Shown here: piece by piece, positions 17,949 through 27,132 of the stretch
Layout of the letters: each line of letters opens with the position of its first letter
Numbering within the stretch: the stretch's first letter is position 1
Assembly: GCF_002514725.1 (NCBI RefSeq)
Contig: NZ_NTLB01000001.1
Coordinates: 372,001 to 436,000, forward strand
DNA length: 64,000 nt
Direction of reading: 5' to 3'
Origin: Mangrovitalea sediminis
GTDB lineage: Bacteria; Pseudomonadota; Gammaproteobacteria; Pseudomonadales; Oleiphilaceae
Translations under genes and position numbers: made by a program
Notes under the pieces: model-generated
What the model saw: only the letters and a program-made list of their open reading frames with translations
The model's database searches: none
What the model was told of the DNA's origin: nothing

Positions 17949-19499
17949 ATGACTGATACCCGCAAACCGACTGCCCTGATCATTCTTGATGGCTGGGGCC
18001 ATCGCGATCCTGCCGGCGATAACGCCATCAGCAATGCCCACCTGCCGTTCTGGAATCAGCTGCTGGCCAGCAGGCCCAACACGCTGATCGCCACCTCCGG
18101 CATGGCCGTGGGGCTGCCGGACGGACAGATGGGCAACTCCGAGGTCGGTCACATGAACCTTGGTGCCGGTCGTATCGTTTATCAGAGCTTCACGCGAATC
18201 ACGAAGGATATCGCCGACGGCGGTTTCTATGAAAATCCGGTCTTGACCCAGGCCATCGACAAGGCCGTTGGCGACAACGGTGCCGTACATATCCTGGGCC
18301 TGCTGTCTCCGGGCGGTGTGCACAGCCACGAAGACCACATTCATGCAGCCTGCGAACTGGCCGCCCGCCGCGGCGCACGCCGGGTCTATGTTCACGCCTT
18401 TCTCGATGGGCGAGACATGCCGCCCCGCAGCGCCGAGCCCTCCCTGCAGAAAATGTCGGCAAAGCTGGACGAACTTGGTGTTGGCCGTGTCGCCTCCATT
18501 GTCGGCCGCTACTACGCCATGGACAGGGACAACCGATGGGATCGTGTCGAAAGCGCCTATAACCTCATTACGCGGGGCGAGGCCGACTACAGCGCCGACG
18601 ATGCCGTTGCCGGCCTGATGGCCGCCTACGAGCGGGGCGAAGACGACGAATTCGTCAAGGCCACGCGCATCCAGGCGCAGGGGCAGGAAGACGTCGGCGT
18701 CAACGACGGCGACTGCATCCTGTTCATGAATTTCCGTGCCGACCGCGCCCGCGAAATGACCCGCGCCTTCGTCACCCCGGACTTCGACGGTTTCGAACGG
18801 CAGCAGCAGGCAAAGTTGGCCGACTTCGTCATGCTGACCGAGTACGCCGCAGACATCAAAACGTCCTGCGCCTATCCGCCCGAAGACCTGAACAACAGTC
18901 TTGGCGAGTATGTGTCCGGCCTGGGACGAACACAGCTACGCATCGCCGAAACGGAAAAATATGCCCATGTCACCTTTTTCTTCAGCGGTGGCCGGGAAGA
19001 ACCCTTCCCCGGTGAAGAGCGCATCCTGATCCCTTCGCCCCATGTGGCCACCTATGACCTCAAACCGGAGATGAGCGCTCCCGAGGTGACCGACAAACTG
19101 GTCGAAGCTATCGAGAGCGGTCGCTTCGACCTGATCGTCTGCAACTATGCCAACGGCGACATGGTCGGCCACACCGGAAACTTCGATGCTGCGGTCAAGG
19201 CGGCGGAGTGCATCGACCAGTGCCTGGCCCGCGTTGCGGCGGCACTCGAGAAAGTCGGCGGGCAATGCCTGATCACCGCCGACCACGGTAACTGCGAACA
19301 AATGCGTGACGAGCAGTCCGGTCAGGCACATACCGCCCACACGACCGGCCCGGTACCGCTGGTCTACGTCGGGCCGCAGGCGGTTTCCCTGGAAGACGGC
19401 GGTCGCCTGAGCGATGTGGCACCGTCGCTGCTGAGTTTGATGCATATCGACCAACCGCATGAAATGACAGGCCATTCTCTGGTAAAACTGGGAGGATAA
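17949..19499 (+). CDS. gpmI: 2,3-bisphosphoglycerate-independent phosphoglycerate mutase
   Basis: Interconverts 3- and 2-phosphoglycerate in glycolysis and gluconeogenesis with two Mn2+ ions. The 516-residue protein is of normal length for the alkaline-phosphatase superfamily enzyme. The phosphoryl-carrying Ser64 is in MGNSEVGH and LDGWGHRD opens the phosphatase domain. ADHGNCEQM with [10 protein letters not shown] near the C-terminus supplies metal ligands. A GTG at 17946 immediately precedes ATG 17949. An 11-bp stem-loop separates it from the envC-like gene. Confidence 0.97.
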   Translation: MTDTRKPTALIILDGWGHRDPAGDNAISNAHLPFWNQLLASRPNTLIATSGMAVGLPDGQMGNSEVGHMNLGAGRIVYQSFTRITKDIADGGFYENPVLTQAIDKAVGDNGAVHILGLLSPGGVHSHEDHIHAACELAARRGARRVYVHAFLDGRDMPPRSAEPSLQKMSAKLDELGVGRVASIVGRYYAMDRDNRWDRVESAYNLITRGEADYSADDAVAGLMAAYERGEDDEFVKATRIQAQGQEDVGVNDGDCILFMNFRADRAREMTRAFVTPDFDGFERQQQAKLADFVMLTEYAADIKTSCAYPPEDLNNSLGEYVSGLGRTQLRIAETEKYAHVTFFFSGGREEPFPGEERILIPSPHVATYDLKPEMSAPEVTDKLVEAIESGRFDLIVCNYANGDMVGHTGNFDAAVKAAECIDQCLARVAAALEKVGGQCLITADHGNCEQMRDEQSGQAHTAHTTGPVPLVYVGPQAVSLEDGGRLSDVAPSLLSLMHIDQPHEMTGHSLVKLGG

Positions 19500-19508
19500 T
19501 CTCCCTGC

Positions 19509-19536
19509 GCCGCTTCCGAAATTCGTCGGAAGCGGC
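19509..19536 (+). other. Perfect 11-bp stem-loop between gpmI and envC-like gene
   Basis: GCCGCTTCCGA (19509-19519) pairs with TCGGAAGCGGC (19526-19536) around a 6-nt loop. No T-run follows, so it may be an mRNA-stability or processing element rather than a terminator. Confidence 0.5.
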
Positions 19537-19553
19537 CATATGGCGCCTTATTC

Positions 19554-20738
19554 ATGCCTAATCTGCACCACCAATCCTGGTTCGACAGGCACCATCTGAC
19601 CCGATGGCTGCTACTGTGCTGCCTGACGCTGGGCGCGCTGCTGCCGGCACCACCAGCCCATGCCGAAGACAGCGTGTCGCCCCAAAAGCTGGAAGCCCTG
19701 AAAACCCGCATCAAGGCGGTCACCCAGTGGCTGAACCACGCCCAGATACACCGCAACAAGCTCCTGGAAACACTGCGCGACACTGAGCGCCAGATCGGCA
19801 GTCTCAACCTGCAATTGCAGGACCTGCAAAGCAAAAGCGACTCACTCTCTGCAAAACTCAAGCAGTTATCCGACAGGGAAAATAAACTCCGCGGCCAACT
19901 CGAGTCGCAGAAGCAGGGCCTGAAGGCGCAGATCCGTGCCGCCTGGATGCAGGGCGACGCCCCCGCACTCAAGGTGCTGCTGAATCAAGCCGACCCCCAA
20001 CAGGTCGCGCGCACCATGACCTATTACAGTTACCTGAGCCGGCAAGATGTCGCTCAACTCAAGCAGTTCAACGACACCCTTTCAGAACTCCAAAGCACCC
20101 GCCAGGAAACCACCCAGGCCCAGCTCGCCCTGGCGGACACCCAGGAAAAGCTGAAAGCCAAGCGAGACGACCTCGGCAAGCAACAATCCGAGCGCAAGGA
20201 CACCCTGGCCAAGTTGAAGTCGGAGATTACCGACAAGCAACAGGAGTTGACCAACCTCAAGGCCAACCAGCAACGCCTGGAGAAACTGCTGGACAAGGTA
20301 CAGTCTGCCGTCGCCAATATGCCGCTCCCCAAGGACAGCACGCCCTTCGGCAAACTACGCGCTAAACTTCCCTGGCCGACTCATGGTAGAGTGGTTGGCC
20401 ACTACGGCGCCCCGGTGGCGGATGGGAAGCTACACCGCAACGGCATACTGATCGCCACCAGCGCCAACGCTCCGGTCATCGCGGTCCACTACGGCCGGGT
20501 CGTATTCGCCAACTGGCTCCGCGGCTTCGGGTTGTTGATCATTATCGATCATGGGCACGGCTACATGACCCTATATGGTCACAACAACAGCCTGATGAAA
20601 CGGACCGGCGATTGGGTCAGTGCCGGCGAAACCATTGCGCTGGCCGGCAATAGTGGCGGAGCCGATACCACAGGACTCTACTTTGAGATACGTCACCATG
20701 GCAGACCGGTTAACCCTTTGCGCTGGCTGCGAAAGTGA
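19554..20738 (+). CDS. envC: EnvC-like murein hydrolase activator
   Basis: Periplasmic cell-division factor that activates amidases. A signal peptide ends at AHA near residue 37. A long coiled coil rich in Gln, Lys and Leu runs over about 40-260. The C-terminal LytM (M23) domain spans about 285-394. The zinc site is degenerate: the usual HxxxD has become HRNGIL and the HxH segment reads LYFEIRHHG. It should therefore be a non-catalytic activator, as EnvC is. It lies between gpmI and ctpA, the gpmI-envC-yibQ order known from E. coli with ctpA added. Confidence 0.9.
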   Translation: MPNLHHQSWFDRHHLTRWLLLCCLTLGALLPAPPAHAEDSVSPQKLEALKTRIKAVTQWLNHAQIHRNKLLETLRDTERQIGSLNLQLQDLQSKSDSLSAKLKQLSDRENKLRGQLESQKQGLKAQIRAAWMQGDAPALKVLLNQADPQQVARTMTYYSYLSRQDVAQLKQFNDTLSELQSTRQETTQAQLALADTQEKLKAKRDDLGKQQSERKDTLAKLKSEITDKQQELTNLKANQQRLEKLLDKVQSAVANMPLPKDSTPFGKLRAKLPWPTHGRVVGHYGAPVADGKLHRNGILIATSANAPVIAVHYGRVVFANWLRGFGLLIIIDHGHGYMTLYGHNNSLMKRTGDWVSAGETIALAGNSGGADTTGLYFEIRHHGRPVNPLRWLRK

Positions 20739-20848
20739 CGCTGACAAAGCCCGAAAACAACACCATACTTGCAGGGTTTTCCCTGGAATGACTCAACCTC
20801 AAAGCGGGAAAGTCCCGCGTACTGTCTAACGAGGAACAGGACGAATCG

Positions 20849-22345
20849 ATGAAACTTGCCCGACGTACTCTGTTCAGGACCCTGGCGGCAGCCTCCCTTT
20901 CCATGACGCTGGCGTTCAATGCTCAGGGCCAGCCTGCCACGCCCGGCAAGACGCCCACACCGGTCATGCCGTCCCCGGTATTATCGCCGGCTTCTCCCGG
21001 CGCCAATTCGGACAACACCGACAACACACCGGTGGACGCGGGCCAGAGCGAAAATGCTCCATTGCCGCTGGACGAGCTGCGCAAGTTCACCGAGGTGTTT
21101 CAACGGATTAAGGAGACCTACGTCGAGAAGGTTTCCGACACGACCCTGCTGAACAATGCCATCAAAGGAATGGTGGACAGCCTGGACCCGCACTCCGCCT
21201 ATATGGGGCCCAAGGATTTCAGTGCCCTGGAAGAGACCACCACCGGCGAATTCGGTGGACTGGGTCTTGAGGTCGGCCTGGAAAACGGCTTCGTCAAAGT
21301 CATTACACCGATCGACGATACACCTGCCCAGAAAGCCGGTATGCAACCCGGTGACCTGATCATCAAGATCAACGATCATCCGGTCAAAGGCATGACCCTG
21401 GAAGAAGCGGTCAACATGATGCGCGGCAAGGCCGGCTCCGAAATCACGCTGACCATCGTTCGCGAAGGCAAGAGCGGGCCCTTCGATGTCAAGCTCAAGC
21501 GCGCCATCATCAAGGTCACCAGCGTCAAGACGCACCTGCTTGAACCCGGTTACGGCTACCTGCGGATCACCGAATTCCAGGCCGGCACCGGCGAACAGTT
21601 CATCAAGGGCTTCAAGTCGCTCGAAAAAGTCAATAAAGGCCCCCTCAAGGGACTCGTCCTCGATCTGCGCAACAATCCCGGCGGTGTTTTGCAGGCAGCC
21701 GTCAGCGTTGCCGACAGCATGCTGAACAAGGGCCTGATCGTATACACCAAAGGCCGCATCCCGAGTTCACAGCTCAGTTTCAGCGCAAAACCGGGCGATA
21801 TCACGCACGGCATCCCCATTGTGGTACTGATCAACGGTGGCTCGGCATCGGCCTCGGAAATTCTCTCCGGCGCCCTGCAGGATAACCACCGCGCCGTGAT
21901 CATGGGCACCCGATCCTTCGGCAAGGGTTCCGTGCAAACGGTGATGCCACTGGGTGAGGACTCCGCCATCAAGCTGACAACGGCACGTTATTACACGCCG
22001 AGCGGACGCTCCATCCAGGCGGTCGGTATTACTCCGGATATCGAGGTAAAACAGGCCAAGCTAACGGAAACCGACAGCCAGCCCTTCTTCACGGAAGCGG
22101 ACCTGACGGGTCACCTGACCAACGATAAGGTCAACGCCAAGAAGGCACGCGAGAAGATTACAAAGGAAGAAGACAAGGATGCCAACAAGGAGAAGGCAAT
22201 CGATCGCGACTTCCAACTGCGCTCCGCGCTGAACTTGCTGAAGGGCCTGACCATCTTCCGCGAGAAGGGACCTACGACGATACCTGCCGACGATACTGGC
22301 GCACTGAAGAATAAGAGCAGCAGCCAGAAGGGCACTAAATCGTGA
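20849..22345 (+). CDS. ctpA: C-terminal processing peptidase, S41 family
   Basis: Periplasmic serine protease of the CtpA type, which in relatives degrades peptidoglycan hydrolases. Signal peptide (about 1-29), then a Pro/Asn-rich linker (about 30-70). A PDZ domain carries GLGLEVGLENGFVKV (about 134-148), followed by the S41 core. The nucleophile is Ser332 in NGGSASASEIL and the general-base Lys lies in RSFGKGSVQ (about 357). A Lys/Glu-rich tail follows residue 430. Length 498 is slightly longer than typical CtpA. Its TGA overlaps the next GTG start (GTGA). Confidence 0.95.
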   Translation: MKLARRTLFRTLAAASLSMTLAFNAQGQPATPGKTPTPVMPSPVLSPASPGANSDNTDNTPVDAGQSENAPLPLDELRKFTEVFQRIKETYVEKVSDTTLLNNAIKGMVDSLDPHSAYMGPKDFSALEETTTGEFGGLGLEVGLENGFVKVITPIDDTPAQKAGMQPGDLIIKINDHPVKGMTLEEAVNMMRGKAGSEITLTIVREGKSGPFDVKLKRAIIKVTSVKTHLLEPGYGYLRITEFQAGTGEQFIKGFKSLEKVNKGPLKGLVLDLRNNPGGVLQAAVSVADSMLNKGLIVYTKGRIPSSQLSFSAKPGDITHGIPIVVLINGGSASASEILSGALQDNHRAVIMGTRSFGKGSVQTVMPLGEDSAIKLTTARYYTPSGRSIQAVGITPDIEVKQAKLTETDSQPFFTEADLTGHLTNDKVNAKKAREKITKEEDKDANKEKAIDRDFQLRSALNLLKGLTIFREKGPTTIPADDTGALKNKSSSQKGTKS

Positions 22346-23235
22346 CGAAGCCGTCGCGCCGGCTATTCGTTCATGTCGCCGGGCTGATGCTCGGCGGCAT
22401 GGCGATACTGGCAGCGGCCATGGTGTCGGCGCAACCGCGACAAACACCACCCACTATCGCCATCATTATTGATGACATGGGCAACGCCGGCTCCTGGGGC
22501 GAACGCCTGATCCACCTCAATTACCCGCTGACGCTATCCTTCCTGCCGTTTCGCCCGTTTACCCACGAGCAGGCCATCGAGGCCCACGGCCTGGGCAAGG
22601 AAATCATGCTCCACATGCCGATGGCGAACACCCGCAACCTGCCGCTTGGGGCCGCCGGACTGACGCCGAATATGGACGAGGTCACCTTCACCAGGACCCT
22701 GCTTCATGCGCTGCAAAGCATCCCTTATGTGCAAGGCGTGAACAACCATATGGGTAGCCTTCTCACCCAGGAAGTGCGGCCAATGGACTGGGTGATGGAA
22801 GAGATATCCCGCTATCCGCTGTATTTCGTCGACAGCCGCACCATTGCCACGTCGGTCGCTGCGAACGTGGCGAACCAATATCAGATACCCAACCTGAGCC
22901 GCGACGTCTTCCTGGACGACGTGCAGACAGAGCAGGCCATCGACGTTCAGTTCAAGCGGCTATTGGACATCGCGCGCAAGGACGGTACGGCAGTAGCTAT
23001 CGGTCACCCGCATCCGGCAACCGTGGAATACCTGGAGCAGCACCTGCCGCAACTGGACGCCGAAGGTATCGCCGTTGCCACCGTCAGCGGGCTCTGGCAC
23101 ATCCGTAACGACAACCATGTGATGTTTGCCAGTCATAAGGAAGCCATACTGCCGAACATGGCGCTGGGACAGATCGACATGTCGAGCACGCTTCGAAGCG
23201 GAACCGCCAGACCATCGCAGGCGCGCCTGAATTGA
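22342..23235 (+). CDS. Divergent polysaccharide deacetylase family protein (YibQ-like)
   Basis: Exported protein of the DUF610/'divergent polysaccharide deacetylase' family. A signal peptide or anchor is visible at about residues 12-31. The family motif IAIIIDDMGNAG (about 38-49) corresponds to the NodB-type metal motif, and HMPMAN (about 92) and NNHMGS (about 134) are retained. Substrate is unknown; association with envC and ctpA suggests cell-wall work. GTG 22342 overlaps the ctpA stop by 4 bp, indicating coupling. Length 297 is normal. Confidence 0.87.
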   Translation: MTKPSRRLFVHVAGLMLGGMAILAAAMVSAQPRQTPPTIAIIIDDMGNAGSWGERLIHLNYPLTLSFLPFRPFTHEQAIEAHGLGKEIMLHMPMANTRNLPLGAAGLTPNMDEVTFTRTLLHALQSIPYVQGVNNHMGSLLTQEVRPMDWVMEEISRYPLYFVDSRTIATSVAANVANQYQIPNLSRDVFLDDVQTEQAIDVQFKRLLDIARKDGTAVAIGHPHPATVEYLEQHLPQLDAEGIAVATVSGLWHIRNDNHVMFASHKEAILPNMALGQIDMSSTLRSGTARPSQARLN

Positions 23236-23263
23236 AGAGCAAAAAGGGAAGAAAGGCTTAGGA

Positions 23264-23287
23264 AGAGTGGGAAGAAGGCCCCACTCT
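23264..23287. terminator. Terminator-like hairpin between convergent yibQ-like gene and hisF
   Basis: Perfect 8-bp arms AGAGTGGG / CCCACTCT with an 8-nt spacer. On the minus strand the downstream sequence is T- and C-rich but has no uninterrupted T-run until TTTTT about 20 bases away. Weak candidate. Confidence 0.35.
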
Positions 23288-23318
23288 GAAGCTGGACACG
23301 AAAACCGATGGCACGGCT

Positions 23319-24092
23319 TTATAAACGGACCTCGACTCCCTGAGCCCGCATAAACGCCTTTGCCTGAGGCACGGTGAATTCGCCGAAATGAAAGATGGAA
23401 GCGGCCAGCACGGCATCGGCACCACCCAGCTTGATGCCATCCACCAAGTGCTGCAGGTTCCCGACACCTCCCGAGGCAATCACCGGCACTGACACCGCAT
23501 CGCTGATAGCGCGTGTCACCCCCAGATCGAAACCCGCCTTGGTACCATCCCGATCCATGCTGGTCAGCAGGATTTCCCCTGCGCCATATGCCGTCATCCG
23601 CTGCGCCCACTCGACCGCATCCAGTCCGGTCGGCTTGCGCCCGCCATGGGTGAAAATTTCCCAACGCGCCGGCTCGCCTTCACCGTTGACACGCTTGGCG
23701 TCGATTGCCACCACAATGCACTGACTGCCGAAACGCTCGGAAGCCTCGCGGACGAACTCGGGACGAAAGACCGCTGCGGTGTTGATGCTGACCTTGTCCG
23801 CACCGGCATTCAACAGGTTGCGGATATCTTCGACGGTGCGCACGCCACCGCCAACCGTCAGCGGAATGAAGACCTCGCTGGCCATCCGCTCGACAGTCTC
23901 GTAGGTGGTATCCCGGCTTTCATGACTGGCCGTGATATCGAGAAAGGTAATTTCGTCGGCCCCCTGCTCGTTATAGCGCCGGGCAACTTCAACCGGATCG
24001 CCGGCATCGCGGATATCGACAAAATTGACGCCCTTGACCACGCGCCCTTTGTCGACGTCCAGACAGGGAATGATGCGCTTCGCCAGTGACAT
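23319..24092 (-). CDS. hisF: Imidazole glycerol phosphate synthase, cyclase subunit HisF
   Basis: Takes ammonia from HisH and converts PRFAR to imidazole glycerol phosphate and AICAR, linking histidine and purine synthesis. The 257-residue (beta/alpha)8 barrel begins [21 protein letters not shown] with the catalytic Asp near residue 11. The second catalytic Asp is in SMDRDGTK (about 130). [12 protein letters not shown] is conserved. ATG 24092 is chosen; the open frame upstream to 24182 overlaps hisA. Last gene of hisBHAF. Confidence 0.97.
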   Translation of the reverse strand: MSLAKRIIPCLDVDKGRVVKGVNFVDIRDAGDPVEVARRYNEQGADEITFLDITASHESRDTTYETVERMASEVFIPLTVGGGVRTVEDIRNLLNAGADKVSINTAAVFRPEFVREASERFGSQCIVVAIDAKRVNGEGEPARWEIFTHGGRKPTGLDAVEWAQRMTAYGAGEILLTSMDRDGTKAGFDLGVTRAISDAVSVPVIASGGVGNLQHLVDGIKLGGADAVLAASIFHFGEFTVPQAKAFMRAQGVEVRL

Positions 24093-24108
24093 AGGAGAGC
24101 CCTTCCTC

Positions 24109-24852
24109 TTAGCGCTGCTGCAGTTGCTGATCGCTCCAGGCCTGGGCCTCGGCAACGTCCAGCGTACCTTCATAGATGGCACGGCCGGTAATCGCGCCGA
24201 GGATTCCCCGGTCCGCCACAGCCGTCAAACGCTTGATATCCTCCATATCGGTCACGCCACCTGAAGCGATCACCGGAAGACGTGACTTCTCTGCCAGGCG
24301 CACCGTAGCCTCTACATTCACGCCCTGCATCATGCCATCGCGCGCGATATCGGTGTACACGATAGCGCTGACGCCGTCATCGGCAAAACGGCAGGCAAGC
24401 TCGACTGCATCGACCGAGGAAACTTCCGCCCAGCCATCAGTTGCCACCTTGCCGTCCTTCGCATCCAGGCCAACGATGATGTGACCGGGAAACCTGGTGC
24501 ACATTTCGGTGACAAACTCGGGTTCCTTGACCGCCTTGGTGCCGATAATGACCCAATGCACTCCCGCATCCAGATACGCCTGGATCGTTTCCGGCGAACG
24601 AATGCCGCCACCGATCTGAATCGGCAGATCGGGGAACCGACGCGCAATCGCCTTGACGATTTCGCCATTGACCGGCTCACCGGCGAAAGCGCCATTGAGA
24701 TCGACGAGGTGCAGCCGACGCGCACCAGCGTTCACCCAGCGCTCAGCCATTTGCACCGGATCGTCGGAGAAAACGGTGGAATCATCCATCCGTCCCTGAC
24801 GCAGGCGAACACACTTGCCGTCTTTGAGGTCGATGGCGGGAATAATCAGCAT
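24109..24852 (-). CDS. hisA: ProFAR isomerase HisA
   Basis: Amadori isomerase that converts ProFAR to PRFAR in histidine synthesis. The 247-residue barrel starts [17 protein letters not shown] with the catalytic Asp8, and the second Asp is in [10 protein letters not shown] (about 130). The phosphate-binding QIGGGIRS (about 79-86) and [11 protein letters not shown] are present. ATG 24852 is preferred over TTG 24864. HisF begins 16 bp downstream. Confidence 0.97.
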   Translation of the reverse strand: MLIIPAIDLKDGKCVRLRQGRMDDSTVFSDDPVQMAERWVNAGARRLHLVDLNGAFAGEPVNGEIVKAIARRFPDLPIQIGGGIRSPETIQAYLDAGVHWVIIGTKAVKEPEFVTEMCTRFPGHIIVGLDAKDGKVATDGWAEVSSVDAVELACRFADDGVSAIVYTDIARDGMMQGVNVEATVRLAEKSRLPVIASGGVTDMEDIKRLTAVADRGILGAITGRAIYEGTLDVAEAQAWSDQQLQQR

Positions 24853-24889
24853 GGCGGTATCCAATAGGTTCTCAATCCAGGCCGGAGGC

Positions 24890-25528
24890 TCAGGCGCCCG
24901 ACCAATTCACGAAATTACGCAGCAGTTGCAGGCCGGCACGATGACTCTTTTCCGGGTGGAACTGCACGGCGAAGACATTGTCACGCGCAACCGCTGCCGC
25001 GATATCGACCCCGTAACGGGTGTGACCGACAACATCCGGGTTTCCCTCGGCTGCGACATAATAGCTATGGACAAAATAGAAGCGCTCGCCGTCGTCGATC
25101 TGATGCCAGAGCGGATGATCGCGACTCTGGAAAACCTCATTCCACCCCATGTGCGGAACCTTGAGACGCTCTTCGCCATTCATCAGGTGATCACCAAAAT
25201 AGCGCACCGTCGCGGGAAACAGGCCTATGGTATCGACACCCTCATTTTCCTCGCTATGGGCCATCAGCGCCTGCATTCCGACACAAATACCCAGCAGCGG
25301 ACGATCCCGGTATACCTCGAGAACCAGCTTGTCCACATTCAGCCTGCGCATTTCCGCCATGCAGTCACGAATAGCCCCAACGCCTGGCAGGATGACCCTG
25401 TCGGCTTCCCGGATCAGGTCCGGCTCGGCAGTCACCAGCACCCGGGTGTCGGGCGCCACGTGCTCCACGGCCTTGCTCACGGAATGCAGGTTACCCATGC
25501 CGTAATCGATAATGGCAACGGTTTTCAT
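24890..25528 (-). CDS. hisH: Imidazole glycerol phosphate synthase, glutaminase subunit HisH
   Basis: Class I glutamine amidotransferase that supplies ammonia to HisF through a tunnel. The 212-residue protein has the nucleophile Cys in [12 protein letters not shown] (about residue 83). Its His-Glu pair lies in QFHPEKSH (about 192-199), and VILPGVGA is the oxyanion loop. ATG 25528 is chosen over an upstream extension because [13 protein letters not shown] is the conserved N-terminus. 37 bp separate it from hisA. Confidence 0.97.
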   Translation of the reverse strand: MKTVAIIDYGMGNLHSVSKAVEHVAPDTRVLVTAEPDLIREADRVILPGVGAIRDCMAEMRRLNVDKLVLEVYRDRPLLGICVGMQALMAHSEENEGVDTIGLFPATVRYFGDHLMNGEERLKVPHMGWNEVFQSRDHPLWHQIDDGERFYFVHSYYVAAEGNPDVVGHTRYGVDIAAAVARDNVFAVQFHPEKSHRAGLQLLRNFVNWSGA

Positions 25529-25618
25529 ACCGACCTCGGTTTTGACAACGCTATGAGGAGTGCCCCCAACAAAGACGGCACGCCTTACTAGCAATAATCA
25601 ATTCAACATGACAGGTGG

Positions 25619-26212
25619 TTAGAGCGCGCCTTTGGTCGACGGCGTGGCCGACCCCATACGCTCATCATGCTCGATAGCCATGCGCAGGGCACGACCGAAT
25701 GCCTTGAAGACGGTTTCGATCTGGTGATGGGAGTTATTCCCACGCAGATTGTCGATGTGCAGCGTCACCATGGCGTGATTGACGAAGCCCTGGAAGAATT
25801 CACCGAACAGGTCGACATCGAAGCCACCGATCATCGCCCGGGTAAAGGGCACATGCATTTCCAGTCCCGGGCGGCCGGACAGATCGAGCACGACACGGGA
25901 CAGGGCCTCGTCCAGCGGCACATAGGCATGTCCGTATCGCCGCACACCCTTTTTATCGCCCACGGCCTGGCGAAACGCCTGGCCCAGCGTAATGCCGATA
26001 TCCTCGACCGTATGGTGCGCGTCGATATGCAGGTCCCCTTTGGCCTGGATATCCAGGTCCACCAAACCATGCCGTGCTACCTGATCCAGCATATGCTCCA
26101 GGAAAGGCACCCCGGTATCGAACCGGGCTTCGCCGGTCCCATCCAGGTTAATGGACACGGTAATCTGGGTTTCGAGCGTATTGCGTTCGACCCGGGCCTT
26201 GCGTTCGGACAT
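25619..26212 (-). CDS. hisB: Imidazoleglycerol-phosphate dehydratase HisB
   Basis: Mn2+-dependent dehydratase making imidazole acetol phosphate. The 197-residue monofunctional form has the duplicated metal motif HHTVEDIGI (about 71-79), a second motif [17 protein letters not shown] (about 163-179, with HHQIE), and FLEHMLDQ near 38. There is no N-terminal histidinol-phosphatase as in E. coli. It is the first gene of hisBHAF here, with a perfect TATAAT -10 box about 40 bp upstream. Confidence 0.97.
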   Translation of the reverse strand: MSERKARVERNTLETQITVSINLDGTGEARFDTGVPFLEHMLDQVARHGLVDLDIQAKGDLHIDAHHTVEDIGITLGQAFRQAVGDKKGVRRYGHAYVPLDEALSRVVLDLSGRPGLEMHVPFTRAMIGGFDVDLFGEFFQGFVNHAMVTLHIDNLRGNNSHHQIETVFKAFGRALRMAIEHDERMGSATPSTKGAL

Positions 26213-26253
26213 GTCGACTCTGACCTCAAAGGAATGGCAAATACAGAGCGCGC

Positions 26254-26259
26254 ATTATA
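26254..26259 (-). promoter_or_regulatory. -10 box of the hisBHAF operon
   Basis: A perfect TATAAT on the minus strand, with transcription expected near 26247, about 35 bp before the hisB ATG. No convincing -35 is seen at 17 bp. No his leader peptide or attenuator is visible. Confidence 0.45.
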
Positions 26260-26294
26260 CCTGCAATCACGCGCCCCGTCGCGCCAACTGCGGC

Positions 26295-26759
26295 TTACTG
26301 GAAAGCAGCCTGCAGGTTGCGGGTGTAGACGTCCACCAGCGAGTTGAACTCATGCTTGACCACCGGACTGATAGCCAGCTTGAGCAGGCTCGGCAGCGGT
26401 AGAGATAGCTCAGCCTCCGTATGGAAGGACGCATGCGTACGGTCGTCGCCATTGCGCGTGAGGCTCCAGGAGCCCTTCACAACACCGTTGCCCTCACCTT
26501 TGACGGGCTCCCACCAGATACGCCCTTTATCCTTGTCAGAGAAATACTTACAGGCATAAATCGTCTGCAGGGCATGCTTGTCAACGCCGATTTTTTCCAT
26601 TTCCCAGCGAAACGCATTGCCTCCCAGGTCCTCGAGGTTATGCAGCTTGGGGAAATGACTCGCCGAGCGAGGAACATCCGCCAACAGCTCGAACACGTCG
26701 TCGAAGCTCGCCGCAAGGTCGAACTCACGACTGATCTCGATCGCAATATTAATCGCCAC
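26295..26759 (-). CDS. SRPBCC-fold protein
   Basis: A 154-residue START/polyketide-cyclase-like protein of unknown ligand. It has the typical layout: N-terminal strand (EISREFDLAASFDDVFELLADV), alternating beta strands with YACKYFSDKDKGRIWWEPVKG (about 70-92), and a long C-terminal amphipathic helix (LLKLAISPVVKHEFNSLVDVY). I start at GTG 26759 because AGGAGT lies six bases upstream. Likely a small-molecule or lipid-binding protein. It lies upstream of hisB on the same strand, 82 bp away, with the his -10 box in between. Confidence 0.75.
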   Translation of the reverse strand: MAINIAIEISREFDLAASFDDVFELLADVPRSASHFPKLHNLEDLGGNAFRWEMEKIGVDKHALQTIYACKYFSDKDKGRIWWEPVKGEGNGVVKGSWSLTRNGDDRTHASFHTEAELSLPLPSLLKLAISPVVKHEFNSLVDVYTRNLQAAFQ

Positions 26760-27132
26760 ATTCAACTCCTATTAAGAACACCGGCAGCGCCGGTTACTAT
26801 TTTTGTAGTTACCGCTTTTGTCGTTGCCGTCTTTTGTCATTACAGACGGTTTTGTCGCGGCAAACTGCCTCGGCCAGCAGTTTGCCCTTGTCATTCCAGA
26901 TTGACGCGCCAGCTTGCGGTGCCAGACCAGGAGGCCGAACATCGGGATATTATCGAAAAGGTTACGAATCAGCCAGGAAACCTATCGCAACAAGGCAGCG
27001 TATCAACTTTTAATTTATGGTGGCTGAGGTATGCTGGCGGCATCCAACCGCCGATTGATGGACACGGCGTGATGATCCAGCCCCCCTGGATCCCAGCGGA
27101 CAGAAATGGACACGGAAAAGGAACGCTTGACG
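26760..27132. other. Intergenic region with degenerate tandem repeats
   Basis: Separates the divergent SRPBCC and asmA genes. It holds a CCGGC/GCCGG hairpin at 26781-26793. Four imperfect direct repeats beginning TTTTGT follow at 26801, 26816, 26832 and 26850. AT-rich sequence around 27007-27035 probably contains the asmA promoter, but no clear -35/-10 pair is seen. No gene. Confidence 0.5.
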
